From Halapricum desulfuricans (GTDB taxonomy: Archaea > Halobacteriota > Halobacteria > Halobacteriales > Haloarculaceae): a stretch of DNA of 64,000 bases. Positions 1 to 8,040 of this stretch are shown here, piece by piece; within the stretch, counting starts at the first letter, position 1, and each line of letters opens with the position of its first letter. The stretch lies in contig NZ_CP064791.1 of the NCBI RefSeq assembly GCF_017094465.1, positions 1,674,001-1,738,000 on the forward strand. Reading direction: 5' to 3'. The notes beneath the pieces are model-generated. The model was not told the DNA's origin. It saw only the letters and a program-made list of their open reading frames with translations, and searched no databases. A program made the translations under genes and the position numbers.

Positions 1-568
1 CCATCGTCACCAGCGGGACCACAGTTCTGGCTGAGACGGTCACCGCGAAAGCCGTCGACTCCCACTGCCAGCCGGGTCCGACGAGCCCCGATATGATGAT
101 CGCACCGATCACCACGAGGAACCCGCCGACCGGCAGCGTCGACCCGAGATCCTCGCGCGCGGTGACCGTCGCGTACCAGACACCTGCACCGATACCGACT
201 GCGAGGGCCCACGCCAGCGCGCCGGCGTCGATCACCGTCCCGAGAAGCGCTCTCGCCGTCAGCAGCCACACGACTGCGAGAACGGTGCTGGCGGTGACGC
301 CGGTGCTCGCGCCGGGCTGTGTTCCGACGTTCGCCCGGTTGGATGCGATTCCCAGACCGACAATCGCTGCGCCGAGAGCACCGCTGGCAGCCCCAAAGAA
401 GGTCAACCCGGAGACGCCACCGACAGTCTCGGTCGTCGGCACCCAGCCGAAGAACGTCCCGACTGCGCCGCCGAACAGCGCGAACGCGAGCGCGATCGTG
501 AGTACTGCGGCCCGCTCGTAGCTCGAGGTCCCCGTCCGAACGAGTGGACGGCTGTAGGCGTCGCTCAT
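1..568 (-). CDS. pstA: Phosphate ABC transporter permease PstA, amino-terminal part (cut by window edge)
   Basis: Second membrane subunit of the high-affinity phosphate importer; with PstC it forms the pore served by PstB. Only the first 189 codons are in the window and the gene continues beyond position 1. The ATG (complement of 566-568) overlaps the TGA of pstC in an ATGA arrangement, so the two are translationally coupled. The visible part is unusually long before any transporter core: it holds several hydrophobic Ala/Gly/Val-rich stretches that look like extra membrane helices preceding the conserved permease domain. The assignment rests mainly on position directly after pstS-pstC, because the conserved EAA loop lies outside the window. 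Confidence 0.75.
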   Translation of the reverse strand, partial: MSDAYSRPLVRTGTSSYERAAVLTIALAFALFGGAVGTFFGWVPTTETVGGVSGLTFFGAASGALGAAIVGLGIASNRANVGTQPGASTGVTASTVLAVVWLLTARALLGTVIDAGALAWALAVGIGAGVWYATVTAREDLGSTLPVGGFLVVIGAIIISGLVGPGWQWESTAFAVTVSARTVVPLVTM

Positions 569-1680
569 TGGTTCCCTCCGAGCGTCCGTCGCATCCGCAT
601 CTCGACGAGTTGAGAGACGATCCCGAGACCGGTGACGATCACCATCAGCAGGACGCCGGCCGCGAACAGCGCGCTCCAGAACGTCCCGCCTGGCGTGACG
701 TGGCCGTAGCTGCTGGCGATAAAGGTCGTCAGCGTCTCCGTGCTGTCAAAGACGTTGTACCCTGTCGGTTCGGGAAGTCGACGGCTGTGTGAGATCATCA
801 CCGTCGCGGCCATCGTCTCGCCCATCGCACGGCCGATCCCGAGCAGGACTGCCGCCGAGACGCCCGAGAACGCGGCCGGGAGTGTGACGCTACCGATCGT
901 CTGCCAGTCCGTCGCCCCGACCGCGAGAGAGCCGTCTTTCATCGCGTTCGGGACGGCCGCCAGCGCGTCTTCAGCGACCGAGACGACCGTCGGGAGCGCC
1001 ATGAACCCGATGACGACGCCGATCGCGAACATCGCACCGGGCGAGACGGACAGCCGATCGGTGACGTAGGGGTTGACGATCGTGAACCCGATGAACCCAT
1101 AGACGATCGAGGGGATGCCGGCCAGGATCTCGACGGCCGGCTTGACGATATCCCGCAGCCAGCCGGGCGCGATCTCGCTGATGAACAGCGCTCCAGCGAT
1201 TCCCAGCGGGCCGGCCACGGCGATCGCGACGATCGTCGTCAGGATCGTCCCCCACAGCATCGGGATCAGCGAGTAACTGCCCTGGCTGGACGACCAGACG
1301 TTCTCGCCGAATGGGTTGATCAACTCGAGCCCCGCCGTCCGGAACGCCGGAATCGACTCCAGCACGAGGAATACGGCGATCAGCCCGAGCGTTACCAGTG
1401 CCGAGACGGTCATCAGAAACGTTACCACCTTCGCTGTCAGTGCCTGCCGATAGACCCAGCCGAGCCCCGACACGGCCAGAAAGAGGACGACGAAAAGTGG
1501 CGTCCACAGCGACTGCAGCAGGAAGCCAGCGAAACTGCAGACGACCAGTGTGATCTGGCCGACGGCCAACAGGAGGCTGAGACGGTCGAGTTCGTCGATC
1601 GACCGCCGAAGCGAGGCGACACGTGCGTGTCCCCACTGGGTCACGGCCGACAGCGGATTCGTCGTACGGTTGTCGAACAT
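565..1680 (-). CDS. pstC: Phosphate ABC transporter permease PstC
   Basis: Integral membrane subunit of the PstSCAB phosphate importer. The 371-residue protein has a cytoplasmic amino terminus, two early hydrophobic segments (about residues 38-75), a third near 85-110, and a permease core with the family-typical stretch PLGIAGALFISEIAP (about 155-170), then GIPSIVYGFIGF and an EAA-like loop around LAAVPNAMKDGSLAVGAT. This core order is typical of PstC. The ATG at 1680 follows pstS by 40 nt on the same strand, so pstS-pstC-pstA forms one unit. The start could be slightly further downstream, but no better in-frame ATG stands out. Confidence 0.93.
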   Translation of the reverse strand: MFDNRTTNPLSAVTQWGHARVASLRRSIDELDRLSLLLAVGQITLVVCSFAGFLLQSLWTPLFVVLFLAVSGLGWVYRQALTAKVVTFLMTVSALVTLGLIAVFLVLESIPAFRTAGLELINPFGENVWSSSQGSYSLIPMLWGTILTTIVAIAVAGPLGIAGALFISEIAPGWLRDIVKPAVEILAGIPSIVYGFIGFTIVNPYVTDRLSVSPGAMFAIGVVIGFMALPTVVSVAEDALAAVPNAMKDGSLAVGATDWQTIGSVTLPAAFSGVSAAVLLGIGRAMGETMAATVMISHSRRLPEPTGYNVFDSTETLTTFIASSYGHVTPGGTFWSALFAAGVLLMVIVTGLGIVSQLVEMRMRRTLGGNQ

Positions 1681-1720
1681 TGGAATTGAACGGGCGGGAA
1701 ACTGGACGCAAGTCGCTAGA

Positions 1721-2767
1721 CTATGCCTGGTCGGGGAGCTTTTCGCGTTCGGCCTCGCGCCGTTCCGGCGGAATCTTGAAGTAGTTGTTCGGCTCGACGA
1801 AGTTAGTCTGGCCGAACTCCGAGAGCAGCATGTTGATGAACGCGGCTTCCTTCTCGGAGGTCCCGTCGTAGGTGTACGCGTGGAGGTCCCGACTCAGCGG
1901 ATACCCCTCCGCGCCGAGGTTGTCGCCGTAGCTGTAGACCGTCCCGTCGAGTTCGAGGTCGATCGGCGGCGTGGGGCCGTCGGGTTCGACGAACGCCAGC
2001 GCGATGTACGCGATCGCGTTGTCGTTCTGCTCGACGAGGGTCTTGACCTGCTGGTTTTGTCCCTTGCGGGTGTCGGGACTGATCGGCGCGTCCGGGTCGC
2101 CGTAGAGGTTCGACCGGAACGCGGTGTCGGTGCCGGAGTCTTCCGAGCGACCGATCGCGTAAATCTCCTTGTCCGGGCCTCCGACCGCGCTCCAGTTGGT
2201 GATTTCGCCCTTGTAGATCGCACGGAGCTCGTCGCCGGTGATCAGCTCGACGCCCGCGTCGGCGATCTCGCGGCTCACGACGATCGGCTGGCCGTCGACG
2301 CCGACGACGTGGTCGACGATGTTCTCCAGGTCCTCGTTGTCGCTCCCGAGGATGGACTCGGCGGTCGAACTGGCGTCGCCGATGTCGACGCGATCGTTGA
2401 TGACCGCTTCCACACCAGTCCCGGAGTGGCTCAGCGCGACCTGCACCTGGAACGGCGGGACGCTGCGCTGTTCGGTCGGCTCGAAGCCGTACTTGTCAGC
2501 CCAGTAATCCGCGAGGTTCAGATCCGTCTCGATACCGTACTGGCTCGGACCCCAGTACTCCTGGTCGTCGGCCGGCGGGTTTCCGTTCCACAGCCCCGAG
2601 GCGTCGTTCGTGATCGGGTACACCGTCGAAGACCCGTCCGCGGTCAGTGCCGATGTCCCCGATCCTTCCTGGCCTTGCCCCATCGAACAGCCAGCCAGTG
2701 CGATGGCGCCCGCGGTGCCTGAACCGACGAGGAACTTGCGTCGCGACACGGCGTGATGACGTGACAT
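1721..2767 (-). CDS. pstS: Phosphate-binding lipoprotein PstS
   Basis: Extracellular phosphate-binding subunit that delivers phosphate to PstCA. The amino terminus carries a twin-arginine motif (SRRKFLVGSG) followed by a hydrophobic stretch and the lipobox LAGC, so the protein is exported folded and lipid-anchored. The family core starts with ADGSSTVYPIT; further on are SHSGTGVEAVINDRVDIGDASS and the EDSGTDTAFRSNL loop that contacts phosphate in PBP_like family members. ATG at 2767 is chosen over a GTG one codon upstream. A TATA-like box TATTTCC (complement of 2791-2797) sits 28 nt before the ATG, which fits a leaderless transcript. First gene of the pst operon and divergent from the PhoU-like regulator. 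Confidence 0.95.
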   Translation of the reverse strand: MSRHHAVSRRKFLVGSGTAGAIALAGCSMGQGQEGSGTSALTADGSSTVYPITNDASGLWNGNPPADDQEYWGPSQYGIETDLNLADYWADKYGFEPTEQRSVPPFQVQVALSHSGTGVEAVINDRVDIGDASSTAESILGSDNEDLENIVDHVVGVDGQPIVVSREIADAGVELITGDELRAIYKGEITNWSAVGGPDKEIYAIGRSEDSGTDTAFRSNLYGDPDAPISPDTRKGQNQQVKTLVEQNDNAIAYIALAFVEPDGPTPPIDLELDGTVYSYGDNLGAEGYPLSRDLHAYTYDGTSEKEAAFINMLLSEFGQTNFVEPNNYFKIPPERREAEREKLPDQA

Positions 2768-2824
2768 CACCTGAACCCAGCCCCGAAACGGGGAAATACC
2801 CTGCTATGAGCAATATAGATGGAG

Positions 2825-2840
2825 CTATTATATATAGTAT
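2825..2840 (-). promoter_or_regulatory. Candidate phosphate-control element upstream of pstS TATA box
   Basis: Sequence CTATTATATATAGTAT on the plus strand, 27 bp upstream of the pstS TATA box. Twelve of 16 positions match the reverse complement of 3049-3064, which sits at nearly the same distance from the other promoter and in the same orientation relative to its gene. The AbrB-PhoU protein encoded next door is a natural candidate to bind it; that is inference. Confidence 0.45.
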
Positions 2841-3048
2841 CCACAGAGTGGTGAACTTTGACAAACACCATCCCCGGTATCGCTACAGCTCGCTATGGGA
2901 CAGGTCCGGTGAAACCTCTAGGAGACGGTTTGTTCTGACGTTTTAGCTCGGCTTCGTTGCCGTTCGTTCCCAGTGCATACTCCGTAGCTCCCCATAGTAC
3001 TACGTTAGTGAATATGCCACAAGGACGTTGAATCGAGCACTCCCGAAC

Positions 3049-3064
3049 AGTATATACATAATAG
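3049..3064 (+). promoter_or_regulatory. Candidate phosphate-control element upstream of phoU-like TATA box
   Basis: AGTATATACATAATAG, 29 bp upstream of the TATA-like box at 3094-3101. Its reverse complement resembles the element at 2825-2840. The shared spacing and orientation suggest one regulator acting on both promoters. Confidence 0.45.
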
Positions 3065-3124
3065 GCCCACATACTACATAGAAATTCCATAATCTATTAG
3101 TCCATGTGTCCCTCCAGCTAGGGT

Positions 3125-4129
3125 ATGGAGACGCGGAAAGTCCAGGTGACGGGCGGCTCGACGTACACCGTTTCGCTCCCGAAGGAATGGGCGACCGACA
3201 ACGAGGTCAGTGCGGGCTCGATCGTCGAGTTCCACTCCGAAGAGGACCTGCTGTTGCTCTCGCCGAAAGACGAGACCGACCGCACGGAGGGCAGGCTCGA
3301 CATCACGGGTCTTGAGTCCGATCACGAACTCACGCGTGCGGTGATGACGATGTACGTCAGCGGGTTCGACATCATCACGCTCGAAGCCAACCGGATCACG
3401 GCCGCCCAGCGCCGTGTCATCCGGGAGGCCACCCAGGGGCTCGTCGGCCTGGAAGTGATCGAGGAGACCAGCGAGGACGTGGTGTTACAGGACCTGCTCG
3501 ACTCCTCGGAGCTGTCGGTCAACAACGCGATCACGCGGATGCGCCTGGTGTCGCTGACGATGCTGTCGGACGCGGTCGACGCACTGATCGAAGACGACGA
3601 CGACCTCGCGGAGGACGTCATCCAGCGCGACGACGACGTCGACCGGCTCTGGTATATGGTCTCGCGCGTGTTCCGGACGGTCCTCCGGGATCCGACTGCT
3701 GCCAGGGACATCGGCTTTCCCCGGGAGACAGTCTTCGACTATCAGTCCGCGGCTCGACAGCTGGAACGGATCGCCGATCACGCCGCGAAGATCGCCCAGA
3801 TCGCCCTCGAAATCGAGGGCAGCAACGAAGACGAGGGGGAGACACTCAGCGGACTCCGGGACGCGGCCGTCAGCGTGCCCGAACTCGCGATGGACGCGCT
3901 GTTCGAGGACGACTCCGACGAGGCGACCCGGATGGCCAACGAGGCGCGCGCGATGATCCGGGACATCGACGCTCACGCGCGCGAGGTCGACAACGAGATA
4001 CGGCAGCTCGACGACCCACAGCGGGCACAGCGACTCGGCCTCGTCGTCGACTCGCTGACCCGAACTGCCGACTACGGCAGTAACATCGCCGAGAGTGCGC
4101 TACAGAAAGCCGCACCGCGGCCGAGCTAG
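3125..4129 (+). CDS. AbrB-PhoU fusion, phosphate signalling regulator
   Basis: A 334-residue protein with two parts. Residues 1-50 form a SpoVT/AbrB-type DNA-binding domain (METRKVQVTGGSTYTVSLP, then EWATDNEVSAGSIVEF). The rest is helical and PhoU-like, with two repeats rich in acidic residues (for example EDVIQRDDDVDRLWYM and the later RIADHAAKIAQIALE) that in PhoU bind metal clusters. Such fusions are common beside pst operons in haloarchaea and are thought to repress phosphate uptake genes. It is divergent from pstS across a 357-bp control region, so it probably controls pst and itself. The ATG at 3125 is 24 nt after a TATA-like box. Confidence 0.88.
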   Translation: METRKVQVTGGSTYTVSLPKEWATDNEVSAGSIVEFHSEEDLLLLSPKDETDRTEGRLDITGLESDHELTRAVMTMYVSGFDIITLEANRITAAQRRVIREATQGLVGLEVIEETSEDVVLQDLLDSSELSVNNAITRMRLVSLTMLSDAVDALIEDDDDLAEDVIQRDDDVDRLWYMVSRVFRTVLRDPTAARDIGFPRETVFDYQSAARQLERIADHAAKIAQIALEIEGSNEDEGETLSGLRDAAVSVPELAMDALFEDDSDEATRMANEARAMIRDIDAHAREVDNEIRQLDDPQRAQRLGLVVDSLTRTADYGSNIAESALQKAAPRPS

Positions 4130-4163
4130 GGAACTGTGATTGTCCGCAAACGCACAAGTCGCG

Positions 4164-4535
4164 TTACTCGACCAGAACAGCGTTGACCTGCCCGTCCTGA
4201 CCGGGGCGGGAGGTGACGCGGGCTTCGCCTTCGCTGGTCTCGATGACCGCGCCCTTCGTGATGATGTTTCGACGGATGTAGTTGGGGTTCGCGGGGTTCT
4301 CGACGACGTTTTCGATCTCGGCCTCGGAGACCTCGTCACCGTCGGCGACGCTGGCGACGTTCGTGCTGAGCGCGCGGACCTTCGTCGTGTTGCCGCGGGC
4401 GTCGATCGTCTTCAGCGACGGTTCGTCGAGTTCGGTCTCGGTCGGCTCGTCGCCGAGTTCATACTTGCGCTTGTTTCGAGCGTGGCGGCGGCGGCCACCG
4501 GTTCGCTTGCGTGTCGAACGTCCCTGGAATTTCAT
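4164..4535 (-). CDS. rps8e: 30S ribosomal protein S8e
   Basis: Small basic protein of the archaeal/eukaryotic 30S subunit. The 123-residue sequence starts MKFQGRSTRKRTGGRRR, the hallmark of S8e, and ends with the conserved block NPNYIRRNIITKGAVIET and a short beta-rich tail. I start at the ATG at 4535; an ATG five codons upstream is in frame but would precede the family start. It is a single gene, divergent from the DUF2240 gene; the 86-bp gap holds both promoters. No ribosomal neighbours are seen, which is usual for S8e. Confidence 0.97.
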   Translation of the reverse strand: MKFQGRSTRKRTGGRRRHARNKRKYELGDEPTETELDEPSLKTIDARGNTTKVRALSTNVASVADGDEVSEAEIENVVENPANPNYIRRNIITKGAVIETSEGEARVTSRPGQDGQVNAVLVE

Positions 4536-4621
4536 ACCTGATCGAAGCACCAGCGGATACTTGAACCTCTCGACTCGCGGAAACGGTACTGTTTAGACGG
4601 CAGGGCCATCACTGTCACGCA

Positions 4622-5062
4622 ATGAGTCTTCGGACAGCCGTCGCCGCGCCGTTCGCCCAGAACGGAACGGATCGGCTCGGCCGCAGTGACTTCGTCGTCG
4701 CGCTGTCGCTGGATCGGGACTGGTTCTCGCCGGACCAAGCAAAGCGACTGATCGACGTCGCGACCAGCGAGGGGCTACTCGAATCCGACGACGACCAGCT
4801 CGTCGCGACGTTCGATGCCGGATCGACGACGGTCCCGGAGGACTTCACGCCCGAGGAGTCGATACTGCGCCAGCGGACGACCTTCGAGCGGATTCTCGAC
4901 GCTGTCGTCGAGACCGGCACCGACAAGCAGGACGCCGTCGCCTCGATCAACGGGCTGCAGACCGAACTCGGCGTGACCCTGGAGGCGGCCGCGGTCGTCT
5001 ACGCCCGCCGTCAGGGACTCACGATCGACGAGCACGTCCAGCGGGCCCGGGAGGGACTCTGA
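4622..5062 (+). CDS. DUF2240 family protein
   Basis: A 146-residue protein of an archaeal family of unknown function. It opens with a helix-turn-helix-like stretch (TAVAAPFAQNGTDRLGRSDF, then LSPDQAKRLIDVATSEGLL) typical of DUF2240 and ends in a helical part (QTELGVTLEAAAVVYARRQG). The PFA...D.L...EF pattern with a winged-helix look suggests nucleic-acid or protein binding, but no function is established. Its stop overlaps the ATG of the next gene by one base, so the two are probably co-translated. The family name is recalled from sequence resemblance and should be checked by profile search. Confidence 0.7.
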   Translation: MSLRTAVAAPFAQNGTDRLGRSDFVVALSLDRDWFSPDQAKRLIDVATSEGLLESDDDQLVATFDAGSTTVPEDFTPEESILRQRTTFERILDAVVETGTDKQDAVASINGLQTELGVTLEAAAVVYARRQGLTIDEHVQRAREGL

Positions 5063-5433
5063 TGGTCGAAGAGCGAATCACCGACGGCAAGCGAATCGCC
5101 GAGCTGCTGTCTTCGGAGCTATCGGCCCGCGAGACCGGGGCGCTGGCGCCGGTCAGCGTTATCGACGCCGACCGTGACGCGACACCCAGTAACGACGGGA
5201 CGCCAGCGTACGGAATCGCCATCGGCGGGACGAACGTCGGGACCGTCGCGCTGTTTCCCGAGTACGCGCGAGTAACGCTCTCGGTCGGTGTCGAAGCCGT
5301 CGTCAAAGCGGCCGGCAAGGCGGGCGTGCCGGCGCGCCGCGAGGACGGGACCGCTGTCCTGCAAGTCGAGAGCGGTGCGGCCGTAAAGCCCGCCACGGAC
5401 GTCATCGCCGCGGCCGTCGAATCGCAGCGGTAG
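5062..5433 (+). CDS. Uncharacterised haloarchaeal protein, 123 aa
   Basis: I do not recognise this protein. It is acidic and starts with a helix (EERITDGKRIAELLSSELSA), followed by an alternating beta-like region (YGIAIGGTNVGTVALFPEYA) and a conserved-looking helix with Gly and Lys (VGVEAVVKAAGKAGVPAR). It has no signal peptide, membrane segment or Cys cluster. Its coupling to the DUF2240 gene by TGATG overlap (5060-5064) suggests a shared job. Confidence 0.75.
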   Translation: MVEERITDGKRIAELLSSELSARETGALAPVSVIDADRDATPSNDGTPAYGIAIGGTNVGTVALFPEYARVTLSVGVEAVVKAAGKAGVPARREDGTAVLQVESGAAVKPATDVIAAAVESQR

Positions 5434-5475
5434 TGCGGACACGGATCCGCTTCGATCGGGGACGGGAGCAGTTCG

Positions 5476-6003
5476 TCACGAGTTATCCCACTCGGACGCC
5501 AACAGCCCGTACCGGATGACATCGACACGCTCGCCGCGAACGTACGCCTGCTCGCGGAGGACACCTTCCTGCTGAAATCCGACCGCTTCGAGAACGTGTT
5601 GGGAGGCGGGGTTGCTCTCGTAGACGTTCGCGATGACCTTGTGGAGACGGCGGTCCTCGAACGCATAGCGGACCAGCCGGCGGGCGGCGTCGGTCGCGTA
5701 GCCGTTGCCCTGAGATGCGGGATCGATCATGTAGCCCAGTTCGGCCACGCCCCACGTCTCGTTGAACCCACTCAGACCGATCGTCCCGACGCGCTCGCCG
5801 TCCGCGCAGACGAGCAGGTCGACGCTGTCGCTGTCGGTGTCTTCGAGCCACTCGCGCTCTTCGGCCTCGCTCAGCGGCTCGGCGTTCGCCAGCGACGGCC
5901 ACACGTCGGGGTGGTTGATGAGCCGCTGGAGGAACTCTACGTCGTCTTCGCCCTGGGGGTGTAGCGTCACGTCCTCGCCGCGGAGGAACACGGGACCAGG
6001 CAT
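5476..6003 (-). CDS. GNAT family N-acetyltransferase (RimJ/RimL-like)
   Basis: 175-residue acetyltransferase of the RimJ/RimL branch, transferring acetyl from acetyl-CoA to an amine of unknown identity. The acetyl-CoA loop is visible as IDPASQGNGYATDAARRLV, and the later NPASQHVLEAVGFQQEGVLR is the usual motif B region. I start at MPGPVFLRGE (6003), because two further GNATs in this window (21806-22384 and 22384-22917) begin with the same MPGPxFxxGE pattern; an upstream ATG would add 24 unrelated residues. The gene is divergent from the peroxiredoxin-like gene across 104 bp. Confidence 0.9.
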   Translation of the reverse strand: MPGPVFLRGEDVTLHPQGEDDVEFLQRLINHPDVWPSLANAEPLSEAEEREWLEDTDSDSVDLLVCADGERVGTIGLSGFNETWGVAELGYMIDPASQGNGYATDAARRLVRYAFEDRRLHKVIANVYESNPASQHVLEAVGFQQEGVLREQAYVRGERVDVIRYGLLASEWDNS

Positions 6004-6045
6004 GCCTCGACAGTCGGCGGCGACCCCCTTCAGCGTTCCCCGATA

Positions 6046-6061
6046 CTGTAACACTGTAACA
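6046..6061. repeat. Tandem 8-bp repeat CTGTAACA between divergent genes
   Basis: Two perfect copies of CTGTAACA lie head to tail, 43 bp upstream of the GNAT start and 46 bp upstream of the peroxiredoxin-like start. GTAAC/GTTAC half-sites also occur at other promoters here (10992-11010, 26107-26122, 32595-32618), so this may be a protein-binding site. Confidence 0.4.
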
Positions 6062-6107
6062 CGGTCGAGACCCAATCGCTTTGTTCGACGCCAAGCAACC
6101 GACAGCT

Positions 6108-6554
6108 ATGCTCGACGCAGGCGATCCGGCGCCGGACTTCTACCTGCCAGCGGCCGACGACCCGGGCGCGGAGTACATGCTCTCGGCCGCGGCGGACGCC
6201 GGCCCGGTCGTACTGGCTTTTGTTCCCGACAATCCGTCCGTCGGGCGGCCGCTGCTCGAATCACTCGCGAGCGTCGACTGGGCACGTCTAGTCGATCGCG
6301 TCAGCGTCTTCGGCATCGGGAGCGATCCCGACGCGATGACCGAACTCGCCGAGGGACTGCCGTTTCCGGTGGTTCAGGACCGCGGCGGCTACGTCGCCGA
6401 TCTGTACGGCGTCGGTTCGACTGACGGCGCGAGACGGGCGCTCGTAGTCGCAGATTCGGAGTGTGTGATCCGTTTCGCGTGGGAATCCGGTGGCGACGAG
6501 CAGGCGCCACTCGACGAGCTGCAGTCGGCAGTGGCCGGGTCGACCGATGCCTGA
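6108..6554 (+). CDS. Peroxiredoxin/AhpC-TSA-like protein without peroxidatic Cys
   Basis: 148-residue thioredoxin-fold protein. The amino terminus MLDAGDPAPDFYLPAAD is typical of the AhpC/TSA family, and VVLAFVPDNPSVGRPLLES corresponds to the strand and loop that carry the catalytic PxxxTxxC in peroxiredoxins. Here no Cys is present in that loop; the only Cys is late (DSECVIRFAW). A thiol peroxidase mechanism therefore looks unlikely, and a binding or chaperone role is possible. The ATG at 6108 is preferred over a TTG at 6081. The SagB gene follows in the same direction after 41 bp. Confidence 0.75.
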   Translation: MLDAGDPAPDFYLPAADDPGAEYMLSAAADAGPVVLAFVPDNPSVGRPLLESLASVDWARLVDRVSVFGIGSDPDAMTELAEGLPFPVVQDRGGYVADLYGVGSTDGARRALVVADSECVIRFAWESGGDEQAPLDELQSAVAGSTDA

Positions 6555-6595
6555 TGTGACCGGCTCTTTTTGCCTTCGGCAGCGATGTCCCGGAT

Positions 6596-7219
6596 ATGGG
6601 CACGATCGAACTCCCCGAACCGTCGACGGACATATCGAGCGTCGAAGCGGCGATCGCGACGCGTGCGAGCCGGCGGTCGTTCGCCGACGAGCCGGTCACG
6701 CTCGATACTGTCGCGCAGTTGCTGTGGGCGCTGCAGGGCGTCACACACGAACGGGACGGCATCGACATGCGAGCCGTCCCGAGCGCGGGAGCGACCTATC
6801 CGCTGGTGGCCGATCTCGAAATCGCGGACGGCGGCTGTACGGATCTCGAACCGGGCTGCTACCGCTACGATCCGGATCGGCACGCGCTCAAGCGTCGCGT
6901 AGAGAGGGAGATCCGCGACGAACTCACAGCGGCCGCACTCGATCAGCCGGTCATCGCCGGTGCACCCGCTGTCGTCGCGCTGTCAGCGGAGTACGACCGC
7001 ACGACTGGCAAATACCCCGAGCACGGCGAGCGCTACGTCCACATGGAGGCCGGCCACGCTGCACAGAACCTGCACCTGGTCTGTGAGGCACGCGGACTGG
7101 GGAGCTGTCCGGTGGGTGCGTTCGACGACGAAGCGCTTTCGGAGGCGCTGGCGCTGGAACCAGCGTTCGAGCCGCTGTATCTGCTGCCGTTCGGCCGGCG
7201 ACCGGCCGACAGCACGTAG
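6596..7219 (+). CDS. SagB/ThcOx-type nitroreductase family protein
   Basis: 207-residue FMN-dependent oxidoreductase of the SagB/ThcOx branch. Visible motifs are the entry RASRRSFADEPVTLDTVAQLLWA, the SAGATYPL loop that binds FMN phosphate, and the late glycine-rich LHLVCEARGLGSCPVGAFDD. In other organisms this branch oxidises azoline rings in peptide natural products, but many archaeal members stand alone with no peptide cluster, as here. A TTTTT box at 6567-6571 lies 25-29 nt before the ATG. Substrate unknown. Confidence 0.88.
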   Translation: MGTIELPEPSTDISSVEAAIATRASRRSFADEPVTLDTVAQLLWALQGVTHERDGIDMRAVPSAGATYPLVADLEIADGGCTDLEPGCYRYDPDRHALKRRVEREIRDELTAAALDQPVIAGAPAVVALSAEYDRTTGKYPEHGERYVHMEAGHAAQNLHLVCEARGLGSCPVGAFDDEALSEALALEPAFEPLYLLPFGRRPADST

Positions 7220-7262
7220 CCGCTTTCGAACCGCTCAAACCGCAGCGGCCCGAGGCTCGACT

Positions 7263-7946
7263 ATGGGCGACCCACTCGATTCTCGCGAGGCACAGGCCGC
7301 GGAAGTGATCGATCGACTCCACGAGGAGTACCCCGACTCGACGATCTCGCTGAACTTCTCCGATCGTCTCGAACTGCTCGTCGCGGTCGTCCTCTCGGCA
7401 CAGTGCACCGACGAACGCGTCAACGAGGTCACCGAGGAACTGTTCGAGAAATACGAGAGCGCCGCGGACTACGCCGCAGCCAGCGAGGACGAACTCGCCG
7501 AGGACATCTACGGCGTCACCTTTCACAACAACAAGGGCGGCTATCTCAAGGGGATCGGCGAGCGACTGTCTGCGGAACACGACGGCGAGGTCCCGGATAC
7601 GATGTCCGAGCTGACCGACTTGCCGGGCGTCGGCCGCAAGACCGCGAACGTCGTCCTCCAGCACGGCCACGATGTCGTCGAGGGAATTGTCGTGGACACG
7701 CACGTCCAGCGACTCACCAGGCGACTCGGGCTAACCGAACGCGAGCGGCCGGAAGCGATCGAGGACGATCTCACGTCGCTGGTGCCCCGAGAGGAGTGGC
7801 AGGCGTTCACCCACCTGTTCATCGATCACGGCCGAGCGGTCTGCACCGCACGCAATCCCGACTGCACTGACTGTATTCTGGCGGACATCTGCCCGTCCTC
7901 GAAGCGTGATCACGACGTGGATCTCGCCAGCGGCGAACCCTGGTAA
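7263..7946 (+). CDS. nth: Endonuclease III (DNA glycosylase/AP lyase)
   Basis: Base-excision repair enzyme that removes oxidised pyrimidines and nicks abasic sites. The 227-residue protein has the helix-hairpin-helix LPGVGRKTANVV including the catalytic Lys, the catalytic Asp in VDTHVQRLTRR, and a carboxy-terminal [4Fe-4S] motif with Cys spacing C-x6-C-x2-C-x5-C (CTARNPDCTDCILADIC). Start is the ATG at 7263; a longer open frame upstream overlaps the SagB gene and has no family similarity. Confidence 0.97.
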   Translation: MGDPLDSREAQAAEVIDRLHEEYPDSTISLNFSDRLELLVAVVLSAQCTDERVNEVTEELFEKYESAADYAAASEDELAEDIYGVTFHNNKGGYLKGIGERLSAEHDGEVPDTMSELTDLPGVGRKTANVVLQHGHDVVEGIVVDTHVQRLTRRLGLTERERPEAIEDDLTSLVPREEWQAFTHLFIDHGRAVCTARNPDCTDCILADICPSSKRDHDVDLASGEPW

Positions 7947-7990
7947 TCAGGACAGCGATCGGACAACCTATCGCGACGGTCCCGAGAGAT

Positions 7991-8040
7991 TCAGTCGCTA
8001 TCGAGCGCGGAAAGAGCGACTCAATCGCTGTCGAGCGCGG
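7991..8040. repeat. 30-bp-period tandem duplication spanning the trkH stop codon
   Basis: 7991-8010 and 8021-8040 match at 18 of 20 positions. The second copy encodes the last codons and stop of TrkH (SALDSD, stop). Past the stop, the same frame reads VALSALDSD and a second stop. The period is 30 bp, so the last ten codons were duplicated in tandem. Confidence 0.7.

Larger units (their letters stand above)
2768..3124. promoter_or_regulatory. Divergent pstS / phoU-like control region
   Basis: 357 bp with no gene that I can support, markedly richer in A+T than the neighbouring coding DNA. Two TATA-like boxes are placed for leaderless starts: complement of 2791-2797 for pstS and TCTATTAG at 3094-3101 for the regulator. 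Two related AT-rich elements (2825-2840 and 3049-3064) lie roughly 30 bp upstream of each box. The length leaves room for further binding sites in the middle. Confidence 0.7.

Noticed and set aside
1550-2722. 390-codon plus-strand frame
   Set aside because: Antisense to pstS, with no motif and an Arg/Val/Asp-rich composition.
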